Source of the DNA: Echinometra lucunter
Taxonomy: Eukaryota > Echinodermata > Echinoidea > Camarodonta > Echinometridae
Direction of reading: 5' to 3'
DNA: 64,000 bases
Assembly (NCBI GenBank): GCA_029962745.1
Contig: CM057154.1
Span: 15,398,723-15,462,722, forward strand
In this document: positions 1 through 12,352 of the stretch, piece after piece
How positions within the stretch are numbered: position 1 is the first letter of the stretch
Layout: the number at the start of each line of letters is the position of its first letter
The notes under the pieces: model-generated
The model's input: only the letters and a program-made list of their open reading frames with translations
Told to the model about the DNA's origin: nothing
Database searches by the model: none
Program-made: the position numbers and the translations under genes

Positions 1-593
1 TCGACCTCAAGTGTCCCGACCTCGGGTGGTTTTTCAGGTGTGCATGTCGACTGGAGGTTGCCATGTAGTACGATAGTCCGCGACCGCGACCGCGCCGACG
101 CGTATACGTACAGTATACGGTAGTACGGGCTCTGTTTTGCTCAAAAATTTTCTGAGTCCCGTTGTCGACTTGAGGTGTCTCGACCTCAAGTGACCCGACC
201 TCAGGTGGTTTTTCAGGTGTGCATTTCCATTGCTGCATTATGTATGTATATATGCATAGATAAATGGATAGACAGAGAGACGAGGGCCATAAACATTGAT
301 TTTCTTGCAGTGTTATCATGGTTTATGTTTCTTTTCCATTTATATCTTTCTCTTTTGTTTCCTTCGTTAGGGAATTCGAACGAATCAAAACAAACTTTAT
401 TGCCCATTCCTGAAATCGTTTGCTCCTTATAGGAATCTTGACGTCTTGTTTGAAGGATTCAGTGCTCAGGTCACTTCTTGAACGAGTAATGATGAAACTG
501 AATGAATATGTACCATGCCGACCATATCGTTTCTGAATTCGAATGCTCAGAATATGAAATAGAACAAATTGTGACATTGAAATGAAAAACCTA
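1..593. other. Gene-free stretch with a duplicated 46-bp motif
   Basis: No exon-like sequence seen. A motif beginning tcgacctcaagtg and ending caggtgtgcat occurs at 1-46 and again near 181-226. Between them is a CG-rich patch (near 79-105) and a second partial copy of the cgacttgagg motif in inverted form. The open frames here are short and show no recognisable domain. Confidence 0.5.
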
Positions 594-957
594 TATTATC
601 TTGCCAAGTCAACTTTCCAAAAAGTGCTTTTCATCAAATTATCCAGCCAAGCCCACTTCTCCAAAATCGTCATAGTGACATTGGTAGGTTGACTTCAAAA
701 AGGTTCATGTTGTCAAGGCGACATTAATCATCTTACAAAGTCTACTTCTAAAAAGATACATGTCGTCGTGGTGGCATAAATTATCTTGCCAAGTTGACAT
801 TGCAAAAGGTTTATCTCGTCATGGCGGCTTTTATCATCTTGCCAAGTTGACTTCTAGAACGATACACGTCTCCATGGTGAAATATTATCGCGCCAAATCG
901 GCTTCCCCAAAAGTGCATGTTATCATGGCCACATAAATTCCCTTGCCAAGCCATTTG
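594..957. repeat. Degenerate minisatellite, about 60-bp period, about six copies
   Basis: The phrase atcttgccaagttgacttc recurs in variant form about every 60 bases, each time followed by an aaaaggt/gatacatgt-like block and a gtcatggcg-like block. Copies are diverged, so this is an old array. No coding potential is evident. Confidence 0.7.
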
Positions 958-1018
958 CAAGTTTGCACTAATTGCACCGAACGTGGCAAATGCGTCGTTG
1001 TCGAGACAACTGTAAGCG

Positions 1019-1352
1019 CAAAAAGCGAAGATGAGAGAGGGGAGTGAGAGAAAAGGTAGGAGCGAGAGAAAAAAGGAGGGAGAAGAGATTAAAAGGAAAA
1101 AGCAGAGGAAGAGAAGAAAAAAGAAAAAGGAACAAGGGAAAAGAAAGAAGAAGAAGAAAAAGGAAGAAAGGTACATGAAAAGAGCAGAGAAGTAAGGGAA
1201 TAAGATAGAAGAAGAGAGGAAAAAGGGGGAAGAAAAATGGGGGGGGGGGTTGCAGCAACAAATAAGGAGATAAGGGAACAAGAGAGGAAAGGGGGAAAAC
1301 GAAGAAAGAAAAAAGAGGGGAAAGAAAAGAACAGAAGAGAAAAAATATAAAA
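1019..1352 (+). repeat. Polypurine tract of about 330 bases
   Basis: The plus strand is almost entirely A and G, with very few pyrimidines, and includes a run of ten G near 1240. Long minus-strand frames across it are Phe/Leu/Ser-rich low-complexity artefacts. Confidence 0.8.
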
Positions 1353-1354
1353 TA

Positions 1355-1633
1355 TTAAAGCTAGAGCGAACTGGCACCCTTGTATGAAACAGCGCCCTCT
1401 TAGTCCTAAACTACTGATTTTGTCCCCTTTTTGCTCCTAGCATGCTCTATTCTGATCAATGAGAGCTTTATTTTTTGAGTAACATCTGTTAAAATGTATT
1501 TGTATTCATACTAAGGAAATTCACGAGAAGCCACAAAGGATATAATGTTTCTAATAGTCTCTGGTTTTGAGTAGCCGTAAGTTGGCGCTGTTGTAAATAC
1601 ATCATAATAAGGGTCAGTTCACTGTTGCTTTAA
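1355..1633. mobile_element. TTAA-flanked miniature element, family c, copy 1
   Basis: The element is bounded by TTAA on both sides. The left end reads ttaaagctagagcgaactgg; the right end, reverse-complemented, reads ttaaagcaacagtgaactg, so the ends are imperfect inverted repeats. A second, closely similar copy lies at 48694-48989 in GST gene C. No transposase is encoded. TTAA flanks suggest piggyBac-type mobilisation; TA-target mariner-type is the alternative. Confidence 0.7.
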
Positions 1634-3423
1634 CAATAACGATACAGAAGCATGGGTATAACACAAGAATTCAATCAAGTAGCCAAAAAGATTGGTAAGG
1701 TAATATCTTTTATTAGAGATTTTATTCAAAATAAATCATTACAATATAAATCAAGTAAATATTTTTTTTCCATATGAAAATGAATCTTCATTTCGTTTTC
1801 ATAACATGATTTGATAAATTAATTATACATTCACAAATCAATGAGCAAAGAAGAAAAAAAAGAAAGAAATCACTTATACACACGCACGCGCAAAAAGTGA
1901 GACAAATATACAAAAACAAACAATACAAAACAAAACAAAGACAATAAAATGAAAAAAAAATGATTCCTCCCAAATTCATTCAGCCAGTGAATATGGTATA
2001 CGCTCGGAAGTAAATCAGTATTCATATCGTCAGTGAGCATTTAAGATTCATCAAAATGAAGGAATTTGTAACTCATATAGACAATCATGTTCCTCATGGG
2101 AATGTATACACGATTTCAGTTACTAGTATAGTAATAATCATTGCTATAGAAAAAGATAACCAATTACACCTTTTCTGCATGATTATACATGTATAGAAGG
2201 GCTCATTAAGGCTAAGTATCAAACTGTTTAAACTCACTTGATAATTCAACCGCCTATGAAATAATGTATTAAAAAAAAGATTATCTGAATATCATATAAT
2301 GAAATATTATTCAACAAGAGCATCTCGGTATTGCTGTCAAAATTATAAGACACAGTCAGAAAATAAACAATCATGATTAACATTAAATAAGCAAAGATAT
2401 AATATTATGATACACAAAGTGGTTTCTGTATCATTACACTAAAACGATGATGAATGTCAAATTTTATCCTAGGCAAGAAACAAAAACAGCATAGAATTTG
2501 GATTGAAAATGACGCTATGCAGCACATTAAACAATTTCTGATATCTATATTTCTTTAAAAATATGTGTAGAATACAATTTTTATATTAAAAATAAGAATA
2601 TTTGAGATGATATAAAAACGCATGACTCAGGTGTAAAAATCCTGCAGTAAAATTTTGTACAATGAAAAAAAAATCAGTCCGAACAGAATTAAATGAATTC
2701 ACGTTTTGGTAGAGCATCAACATGAATAAAGTTATTTATTAAATGAACTTCCAAAACTAAAAACAGTGCCTCTACTGCAAACAGAATGGTAAAAATTCCA
2801 AACTGCTAGTATGATTGCGTCGTGTATTTTGAATACTATAAACACATCTACGCAATGTGTAGACTGATATTTACGCAGTCATAACAGTGCAAAAATGTTT
2901 TACGTATGTTATTCGGTTATCTATACAAATGTTATCATATTGCTTTGCATGAATGAGTTTTTATAATGAATTCAAGAGTATGCTCGCAGTTGTAACTATG
3001 CCGTAAATCACAAATAATACCAAACTTCAAATTGCATCAATCCTTCCGTAAAAATCTGATTAGGAAGTACTGTTCGATCATATGATACAAGAGTTGAAAA
3101 CATAATCATGGTAAATTCATCAATCTAGATAATTCATTAATAACATGACTACTGACAATGTCATCAAGTATAGTCTTAACAGAATGTATCTCTCCAACAT
3201 ATATCATTTATCATCACGGTTGTTGTTTTACTCTGGTAAATCTGGTCTGTTGCTAGATTATGACACATATATTTCAGTATAGTACTTCAGCCAGGTGAAA
3301 TGACTTCAATTAAGAAGGCTGATTTCAAATTTTAATTTCATGCATTTTTTCCTTCGGAAAGTGTTTGTCGTTCCAAACTGAAGGAGAAAACAAAAGGAGA
3401 ACACAAGACAGGAAGAGAGATGA
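1634..3423. other. AT-rich gene-free sequence, probable 3' flank of the SRCR gene
   Basis: No long open frame or repeat family is recognised. The stretch lies just beyond the stop codon of the minus-strand SRCR gene. A minus-strand AATAAA hexamer falls near 2730, so part may be its 3' untranslated region; the transcript end cannot be placed from sequence alone. Confidence 0.4.
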
Positions 3424-3457
<34 letters not shown>

Positions 3458-3480
3458 AGAGAGAGAGAGAGGGGGGGGGT

Positions 3481-3512
<32 letters not shown>
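3424..3512 (+). repeat. (GA)n microsatellite followed by a long poly-G tract
   Basis: About 45 bases of GA dinucleotides pass directly into about 40 nearly uninterrupted G. Reads through such tracts are error-prone, so exact length is uncertain. Confidence 0.9.
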
Positions 3513-3776
3513 GAAGAGAGGTAAAAGTATTTCAAGGAATTCATCCAAACACTGATTAAGGAATGAAAACACTCGGACCAGTAGGAACAAGAGTAGAGTA
3601 AGAGGAAATTGATAGGCCTATTTAAAGAGAGGGAGAGACAGAGACAGAGGGAAAGACGGGATGAAAAAGTAAATTTTCATGTAAACAGGTAAAGGCATAT
3701 GTAATAAAGGCCACTAGGTAAATTATTCCTCGAGTACAAAAATCCTTATACTTCTCATATTGAAAAACACATTGAT

Positions 3777-5348
3777 TCAGAGGTCGGAGGTTGCAGGGGT
3801 GTTTGCTCCTGGCACAGGTGCAGTCGTAGTAGATAATGGTTGCATTTCTACAGCAGCTCTGGGCATAGTGGGAGTAATAAGTTCGGCCTTCTTCCTGCAG
3901 GTGTAGCAGACAGCAACCACCGTCACGATGGTCAGTAGAAACAGGGACACTCCGACGAATGACATCATCCCAACTACTCGAGGAGGAGGTCCTCCTCCAT
4001 CCGAATAACCTTTGAAAAGAATAAACATTACCATGGTTACAAACACTGGAAATATCTATTCAAACATATTTCATCAGGATGGCAAGATCAGCAAAACCTT
4101 TTTACATCTTGGTCCCGAAATTACAAAAAATATACATACTGAAAGCCAATTAATACCCCCAACTCAAATATCTCAATCATATCGCAAGGCTTTACACTAA
4201 CTTTTCGCAGGGGGGGGGGGGGGGGGTGCGGATTGAAATTTTGGGGCAAATTTTGTTTGCTTTGAACCTTGCATATGTTGAATCTTTTAGATTTTGGGGG
4301 TCCGGACCAAAATTGCCTCGAGGACCGGATGTGGTCCTTAACTGGGCAGGAGTTTAAGAACAGGGGTTGTAATGGTTCGATCGGTCTATTATCATGATTA
4401 TCAGATTGTCGGGTTGGTGTTGTCGGTCTCTTTGATATGAAAGACACCAAACAGTGTTATCTACATGAAAAAGAGTGAAGCTCAAAACCCTTGTAATAAG
4501 TAGCATGGTACAACCATGATAATTTGATTGTACACCACAGTAATCTGGACATATACCATCACAATACCGTGTTTGTAGTAGGGTACTTTTGTACCAGAGA
4601 ATAATGAAATCATCTCTCAAAAATCGAATGAAAAGCTATACTATTTTCATGACTTAAACAGTAAAATGACAGTAAATTCCGCACAAATTCATGGATTCAA
4701 CTTAAACAAAGAGATGTAAAGCACTGTATAAATTCAGAATATAGTTAGTAATGCATGTACTATTATTATTTTCAATATGATTTTGAGATATGTCACAATG
4801 CTGTTCGAGCTATAACTCTGTCCAGGTTAGTATTAGTCCTTATACTGTTTTGTGTGCTAGAGATAGGAAACCTGAAACTGTCCATAACCTTGTCAGTATA
4901 TTAATCTTTGGACCCAATTTAGAACTCATACTCACCCTTACATAGGAAACTCCAATGTTTACCGCTACACTATAGCGCGTTCTGTTCAAAGTCTGTTTGT
5001 ATATGCTTTCAAAATTCTCATTCATATGGCGCCTGTCCTAATGACACCCTCAAAACATATCCACCATCTCGTCATCTTCACTCAACAACTGACACATGAA
5101 AACTTATCATTCCTTAATAATGACTCTCAACAGCCGGAAAACGTTTTGCAGTGGCCGCATGAAAGACTTGGAACAACATCCCACCTTCTATAAGAGAAAG
5201 TACCTGTCTCGCCACTTTCTAAAGATTCCTCAAATCTTACCCTTCTCCACCAGTGATTTAGTATGATCTACATTTTTGAGCCTGTATTTTTTTTAGCGCT
5301 CCTGAATATTCGTTTTTTTAAATGTACTATTGTTATCATTATTATTAG

Positions 5349-5403
<55 letters not shown>

Positions 5404-8400
5404 GTTATTATTATTATTATTATAATTTTTATCATCATCATTATTATTATTGTTATTATTGTCATTATTATTATTACACGACATACACGTACTATGTCAG
5501 TTCGTATGATCAGCACAATGATTTTCTTTTCTTTTCGTTTTTTTTTTTTTGGGGGGGGGGGAGGGGGGGGGGGGGAGGAAAACAACCCAGCCTCCTAAAC
5601 ACCGAAGTAGTAGACCTTAAAGACATTCAGACGTGGGCTTTCATGGGGAGTGGATCATATAATTTGCTGACACCAGACTTTGTGAAAAGCACTGGAAATG
5701 CCTGTAATAGAGCTACATTTCTGGAGCACAGCAAAACAAGCTGTCCAACCATAAACATTCTTCGGCCTGCTTCGGGCATTCTCGGGCCAGGAAAAGTGAG
5801 ATAATGACTTTGCCATATGGCACAAAGGGTGGCATATACAGAACATGTACATAAGGTCTGTTGGTCATAAAATTCATAGTGATGGACAATACCTGTTACT
5901 GGGTAAGCACCCATGGTGTCAAATTCCCTTTGAAAGCCCACGACTGAGCGTCTTTAAGTACAAAAGCACAAGAATAATGTGTCCTCAACCTTTCAGGTAA
6001 TAAGATTTTTTTCCCCATTTTTTAAAACTCTTCATGAAATATGTCACTTTCACCAACGCTTTCCGGCCCCCGATGAAGCTTCAGGAGAATATAAAAAAGT
6101 TTGTTCATTATAAACTTGATCATGTTTTTGAAAATTAAGAATAATCATTAAGGAGCAGAAATAAAATTCAGGTCATCTTGAGCCCTGTTGTAAACATCAT
6201 CTTTATGGTGAATAATCAAACTTACGGCATTCTAATCCAGCATCCCCTGAATGGCCCTGACACCAGATACTTCCGGAAGTAAGTAAGCAGGAATGTAAGC
6301 TATCCTCACTACCGGAGCAATCGACTTGCCGTATCGGTCCCGATCCGCGGCCATAATGAGCCCAGGACCATGGTATTGCACTGTCAGTTTCATAGCCCAG
6401 CTGACGACATGCAACTCGTGCTTCGTTCAAACTCCAGTTATTGTCACACAAGGTGTTCCAATCGCCATTGTACCAAATCTCGACTCTTCCTTCCCTTGGA
6501 GTAGCTCCATTCACTAGACGAATGTAATCATCTCCGTTTCCATCTGAACAAAATAGAACAACAAAAAGAAAAAAAATTCCAGTGGTAGAAATCCATGGCC
6601 TGGTGTGGCCGCTTCCTGGCTTATCGACATCAACGTTTCTTCAGAACGTGCACAGCCTCGATGGTAGTGAGAACATCAAGCCCAGGTTAATTCCGAATCC
6701 TGTTGACATTTTCTGATGAGTCCACTGAGTGGGTTGAGCACTTTGGTCCCGGGAACCCTCCCTCTCCAGCTGCAGTGACGGTAAGGACCTCTAGTAGATC
6801 TTAAAAGGCTAGGAACAGTTGGTGTAAACACTGAAGTGCCAAGTCATTGCCCATACTTTACCCTGTGTTTCTTAGACTGGAAGACACAGGAACACGCTTA
6901 AGTGTTTGGGTGTGCTCAACATATCCGGCGATGCCAGGTAGAAATCCTTTCTGAATGGCTTGGTCAATATGTCTGTTCTCGACCATATAGGTGATTAGAC
7001 GATTGGCAAGAGCTTGGAAGAACATCTTTCCACTGGTATTAGTCAGAGTAATGTTTCTATATAGCTCTGGCTTAGATTTATCTTTGCCTTTTGGGATCAG
7101 GACTGCTATATTCTACAGGAAAGAGGTATCTGTTTCTTCTTTCAGATTCTCCTCAGTATACTGAGCATTACCTGGATGACTTGTCGACGTTATTTTTAGA
7201 CCAGGAATGGGATAGCATTGACCCCATGGCAGGATTTATTCCTTTATTTTCACATAGAACCCTGTTTAAGTCTGTCATCATGGTTATGGCAGGAGTACTC
7301 GTGTCGAAATTTAGCTTTGGGGGTTTCGCTTTAGGGATAACTCTAACGGGATTGTACCTGCTTTGCCGTTTGTTATCACGATACGTGTTTTGGACATTGG
7401 CGTAAATCCCAGGGGAGGGGGGAGGGGATATATCCCCCACTTTTTTGAGAGGGGAGATGGCGTGTACAAATATCCTCCACTTTTTAAGGAAGAAATGATA
7501 TTTGAAGTAATCAGTTAATAAAAGTTTGAATAATCTGTCATAAACAACCATCATATTTTAGAATTTCTATTTGAAAATGCGATTTAAAACCAGAAAAGCG
7601 CTTATTTTTGGCTCGCTCACTTCGCCCGCTCATCATATTTTAGAATATTCGTTTGAAAATGCGATTGAAAACCAGAAAAGTGGTTATTTTTGGCTTGCTC
7701 GCTTCGCTCGCCCATCATATTACAGAATTTCTATTTGAAAATGCGATTGAAAACCAGAAAAGTGGTAATTTTGGCTCGCTCGCTTCACTCGCTGGCAAGA
7801 TAAAAATTAAAATTCGTATAAGGGGGTCTGTGCAGGTAGGTGAGGGCGTATGCTTATACTTATACTGCTTTCTTAATAGCCACTTCTTTAAATCCTTTTT
7901 GAGACTACTTATTTCCCTCTGTTGGCGAGTTTTGTGGCATTTCCTTGCCTTTTGATTGTTTTTTTTTAACATCAAATTTTTCTCTGACATATTTATATGA
8001 AACCTTCTTTTCTTTCTATCTCTTCACAAGGGCTTTGGAAGAAGGTATTGATTTCAATACCTCTAACAGTTCATCATCAATCTCTTTCCATGCCCTGGTA
8101 TTTCCAGCTTTTGGAAGGTTCAGCCTAGGTTTAGACTCCACCTTGCCGCAGACTTCTTGGATATGAAGCTGGTTTTTCTTTTGATGGAGGAAGTGTTTGC
8201 CTGTCAGGTTGGTGCTGTGGTTGGCTGGACTTACGGAGCGTAGTCTTTGCAAGCAGTGCTTTTCTTGGCTTTCTCCTGCGCCTTCCTACGATGGGCCTGA
8301 TGTGCTGCCCGGCTGCGGATTCACAGATATAGCAGCTATTCTGTCCTGATCTTGGGCTCGTTCTCGGTCTTAATTGATTGCTAGGTTCAACAACATGAAT

Positions 8401-9751
8401 CCGATCGGTTGATCTCTTCTTTCGTTTCCCCTCTCGGAGAGCTCCAGAGAGGTTTCTATTATTGTGACCTATAGCGATTAAACTGAGAGGTTGAACTAAT
8501 AAGCCGTATCCACTCCCGGATATTTACCCGGTATCAGCGGTCTCTTCAGCTATCACCTGTCTTTCCAAGTGTCAGTATAGATACTATTCCCCTACAGCCA
8601 ACTAGTCTTTCCCAGTTGCCACAGGTATCCACCTGAGGTTCTTTTGAGGTTGAAATCCATGGCCTGGTGTGGCCGCTTCCTGGCTTAATCTGCATCAACG
8701 TTTGTTCAGAGCGTGCACCCTCGTTGGTGGTGAGAATATCAAGCCCACGTAAATTCTAAATCCTGTTGACATTTTCTGATGAGTCCACTGCAGCTACCCC
8801 GACTTGGGAATTAAGGGCGGTGGTGGGTTGAGCGCCTTGGTCCCGGGAACCCTTCCTCCCCGTATGCATTTGTACGAGAGAATATGCTCCGCGAGAGCAA
8901 TAGTATTGACTTGCAATCGGTTATAATGTGTACCTCTAAGCAGAGACGGATCTGGGGAGGGGGATGGGGGGGGGGGGGGGGGGGGGGGGGAGGTGAATCG
9001 GCCGAGGCCCCCCTTTTAAAGCTGGTGGTCAGCACCTTATAAGCAAATATGTTCGGGTAAAATACACCTATTAATGCCGAGGACTCCCTTTTTCCCTTTT
9101 TTTTAAGCGCCTTGATATGTGCAGGAGACTTGAGATTTCTCTGTGCAGGATAAAGTGCATTAAAATGTAGGTATCCTCATGACGTCATCAGTGTCACCAC
9201 CATCATCACATCATCCTCGTCGTCATTATCGATTTTGGGGTGTTTGTTGCTGTTGCTTTTATTATCAATTATTATTAGCTTTTATTGTTGTCGTTATTGT
9301 ATTATCGTATTATTATTATTATCGTTATGAAAAATGTTATTCTCAGCAGTAGATATAGAAACGAACAAAAAAAGAAAGTTATATGTGATTTTTCAATAAT
9401 CTTGTTACTATAATGAGTAAAAGACAAGAAAATACTACTTACCACATTCTACTCCTGCATCTTCGTAATGATTGCAGTAGCTATTTGCCGAATTGAAAGT
9501 ACATAAGGCCAAACTAGATTCGTAACCAAAGCACCGAATATCTAGAATCGATCCCGTTCCTCGGCCATAATAAGCCTGGTCCCTCGGTAAAGCATTACTA
9601 GCGTCATAGCCCAGCCGTTGACATACGAGTCGTGCTCCATCATACCCCCAGCTATCGTCACAAACGGTGTTCCATTGGAAGTTATAGTAAACCTCCACTC
9701 GGCCTTCATTGGGCTGACTTCCGTCCACCAGTCGGACGTCATACGTACTCT
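3777..9751 (-). CDS. SRCR-domain type I membrane receptor, 3' part (three exons, 5' end not found)
   Basis: Exons by splice sites: 9443-9751, 6226-6543 and 3777-4009, all joined in phase 1. The first two each encode one scavenger receptor cysteine-rich domain. Both have the RLVDG/RLVNG start, GRVEV/GRVEI, NT(V/L)CD, CQRLGY/CRQLGY, GRGTGS/GRGSGP and DAGVEC/DAGLEC motifs. Each has six cysteines and lacks the extra pair of group B, so both are group A-like. The last exon gives a Gly/Pro-rich linker, a hydrophobic span VVGMM to AVCYTC, a basic RKK stop-transfer, and a tail of about 35 residues ending at the stop at 3777. Animal SRCR receptors bind microbial or endogenous ligands and are greatly expanded in echinoderms; the ligand here is unknown. 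No signal-peptide exon was identified, and more SRCR exons may lie upstream or be unseen in introns. Confidence 0.88.
4010..6225 (-). other. SRCR gene last intron
   Basis: Donor GTAAGT follows the exon at 6226, and the acceptor precedes 4009. The intron holds a poly-G tract near 4210-4227, an (ATT)n array, a second poly-G tract near 5551-5575, and no further SRCR exon that I can see. Confidence 0.7.
5331..5480 (+). repeat. (ATT)n microsatellite
   Basis: Nearly uninterrupted ATT triplets, degrading to ATC/GTT variants at the right end. Poly-Ile and poly-Asn frames across it are artefacts. Confidence 0.9.
6600..8840 (-). mobile_element. Decayed non-LTR retrotransposon with a reverse transcriptase fragment
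   Basis: On the minus strand 7113-6885 reads, without a stop, NIAVLIPKGKDKSKPELYRN, then ITLTNTSGKM, LANRLITYMVEN and IQKGFLPG..VEHTQTLK. This is the N-terminal (fingers/palm) part of a LINE reverse transcriptase, most like the R2/NeSL type. It has no upstream Met and is truncated. Basic-rich frames at 8016-8252 may be ORF remnants of the same element. A repeat starting aaatccatggcctggtgtgg occurs at both 6588-6790 and 8655-8840, bracketing it. It lies in the intron between the two complete SRCR exons. Confidence 0.6.
7395..7865 (+). mobile_element. hAT-like miniature element, family 1, copy 1 (right end missing)
   Basis: Begins CATTGGCGTAAATCC, followed by a G-rich tract. It contains three tandem modules of about 80 bp built on gaaaatgcgattgaaaacc plus gctcgctcgcttcgctcgc. 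The right terminal repeat seen in other copies is absent. It sits inside the decayed LINE, so it is younger than that insertion. Confidence 0.7.
8841..9442. other. SRCR intron sequence with poly-G tract
   Basis: Contains a poly-G run near 8966-8990 and ATT-rich low-complexity sequence near 9240-9330. No exon seen. Confidence 0.5.
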
Positions 9752-10872
9752 CTGAAAAAAAAATATATGATCCTTATTCAAGATCCTTCCTACATGGAAA
9801 CTTGTAAACGGATTACAAGATTTTAGTATATCTTGGTATATCTTATACGCCAGCTTAAAGATCATTCATCTCCTTAAAATCCCAAGAACCAGAGTAACCT
9901 GTGGCAAAAGGGCTTCCTCGGCTGCAGCACAGATTCTATAGAATAAACTACAAATGGTATGAGAACAACAAATACCCATATAAACCTTCCAATCCTAGGT
10001 GGAGACTGATTTCTTTTACTGTTTAACAATATTTGACTCAAGGACATGGCAGTCACCTAGGCCAGCATTTCTCAGGTTTAAAAAAGTTTCTAGATAGACG
10101 GCTCCGTACAAATGCCTATATCATTATCAGTTAGTATCATCATCCTCAATACATGTTATCATCATCATCGTCATTATAATTGTTATCGTTGTTGTTATTA
10201 TTATTACTATCATTATTATTATTATCATTATTATTATTATTATCATCTCCATTATTGCTATTATTATTATCAATCCTTTTCCTTAAGGAATTAAAAAAAT
10301 AAATTGTTTTCATTAAACACATGACTTGGGAACTTCGCATCTTTCGATAGATGCAGGTGCGGTTCTAGAGCATTTTTTTTTTGGGGGGGGGGGGGAGCTA
10401 CTGGGGGCTTGGAGAATTGCATGAGAATATAAGTGAAATTAAAGTTGCACCTACATGTTAATCGTCATTTTTTTTGGGAGGGGGGCTTTGAGTATTTATT
10501 TAATTATTCTTTTATTTTTTCATGGGGGAGGGGGGGGGGGGGGGGCTTCAGCCCCCGAAGAACCCCGCCTGGATAGATGTGTTAAATCAGGGAAATGTTA
10601 CATTTTCCTGGTTGAATAATGTTTCATATCAAGTATACTTATTTTTTGTTGTTGTAGGTGTCCTTCAAGTCTCATATAAAAAGATAATTGTTACGAGTTC
10701 AAATACTTTCATGAAACAAAAAAAAAAAACGATTATTGGTTAGCCCAGTCGGCGCATACATACGTCCGCCCATTGGGCTGTTCTAAGAATCAACTGCTGT
10801 TCGATTCCGCACATATGGTCTTTTGTTATATCATTTATTTTTTTAAAGGAGATCAGTGGTGACTGTTACACT
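9752..10872. other. Gene-free stretch with ATT/ATC repeats and poly-G tracts
   Basis: An imperfect ATT/ATC microsatellite occupies about 10186-10275. Poly-G tracts near 10382-10395 and 10528-10545 resemble those inside the hAT-like elements, but no clear termini are visible. No SRCR exon or signal-peptide exon is recognisable. Confidence 0.5.
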
Positions 10873-11352
10873 TTAAAGGGGGTACCCAATGCTGAAACAA
10901 TATTAGTTTATTTAAAAGAGCATGATTTTATTAGCAGAAAATCATCTGCCTAAAGTCTTTTTAAAAGTCGTGTTTCCAAGGAAACCCCCCAATTTGGTAA
11001 GATTTCAGGATATTTTGACCCCTCAGCTGTGTCCCAGTTTCAACTGGGTACCCACTTTGACGTCAAAATGACGTCAAAGTGGGTGCCTTGTCGCGCAATT
11101 CCAGCAAAATGTGCGCAAGGTATAATACATATTGTACAGTCTAGCGCGCAGCACAACTGCATGCAATGCGCGAAGCTGGGTTCCCACTTTTACGTCATAC
11201 CTCATACTGAAATTTTTTGGTCAACTCTTGACTTTTCATGAGAAAATTAGCCAAAAATGCATTGATTTCGATTGAAAATCATCAATTTTTTAACGTAATT
11301 CTTCTTAGAATTCTATTCTGTATTCTCGATTACAATTGTGTAATCACTTTGA
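10873..11352. mobile_element. TTAA-flanked miniature element, family a, copy 1
   Basis: Starts ttaaagggggtacccaatg and ends gtgtaatcactttgag, an imperfect inverted repeat of the start. It is closely similar along its length to 22735-23238. Near 11050-11082 it carries a palindrome with two TGACGTCA motifs. No open frame is conserved between copies. Confidence 0.75.
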
Positions 11353-12352
11353 GGCTATGAAGAGGGTTTTAGGTGACTGATTTTTTTTTTCTTCTACCGC
11401 CGTGTGACAAATGAAGCTATTTCATTGTAGCAACTATTGATTACTGTTGCTCTTATCTGGATGAGAACATTTCTTTTGGTTAGAATGAAAAAAAAAAAAA
11501 CCCTACTAAAACCCACTCAAGCCCTGCAGTCGAATTTCAGAAATGAAGTGCATTTCAGTCTGTGTAATGTCCGTTATTATGTCTGAAATATCAATAAAGG
11601 GCATACCTTTTGTTTCCCATTCTGTGCCACACACAAACAAATGACTGCGTTTTTTTTAAAACTGGAAATAACTACACTTACATTTTCATAATATGTAACT
11701 CACAGTGCGGAGATGGAAAACGACAGAATTCTAGCCCTATAATATCTAATTGCATGATCAGGATGATCTGCCCCAGTCGCTCGTTACGATGTGAACAGTC
11801 GTGAACCGTAAGGAATTACACAGTAGACATAAAGAAAAGGACAGTGTGACAAAAAAGGAGGAAGGGCAGGGGGAGAGGATAGGCGATAGGTGCCAGATCT
11901 GTAAGATTTTCATTAAAGAGTCCATTCCTAGGGAAGAAGCAAAAAAAAAAATAAAAAAAAAAATAATAAAAAAAAAAGTTGTAAATGGATGATATGTCTT
12001 GTTTATTCTTTAAGAACTGGCATTTAGGGATTAACGTTTATACAGTTTGCGTTAAATGTACGAAAACTATTAGTATCTCGTATGTCTTTGGGGAGGGAAT
12101 TCTAAAATTTTGGGGGAGCTAAATATAAAGGTATTTTATGTTAGTACAGTACGGATTCTTGGTAAGTGATACGGATTATTTTGTCTAGTAGGATACTGAT
12201 GGACTTCCTTATTCATTTTGAATATATTATTGAGGGCAGCGGGGAATTCATGATTGTGTAGAGGGACGGGGGATCACATACAGATATACAGTTTGATATG
12301 TCATGGAAAGACCTTAAACATGCTAAATATAGCCTGTATTGCCTTTGAATAA
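11353..12352. other. Gene-free stretch, nothing recognised
   Basis: AT-rich, with A-homopolymers near 11944-11978. Short frames only, no domain and no splice-supported exon. Confidence 0.4.

Noticed and set aside
594..957. CRISPR-like array of repeats and spacers
   Set aside because: Units are diverged and contiguous with no constant repeat plus unique spacer, and the setting is eukaryotic.
811..1377. 188-residue minus-strand open frame rich in Phe, Leu and Ser
   Set aside because: It is the complement of a polypurine tract; no domain, no splice or codon pattern of a gene.
5263..5598. Open frames of poly-Ile or poly-Asn on both strands
   Set aside because: Translation of an (ATT)n microsatellite and poly-G tract.
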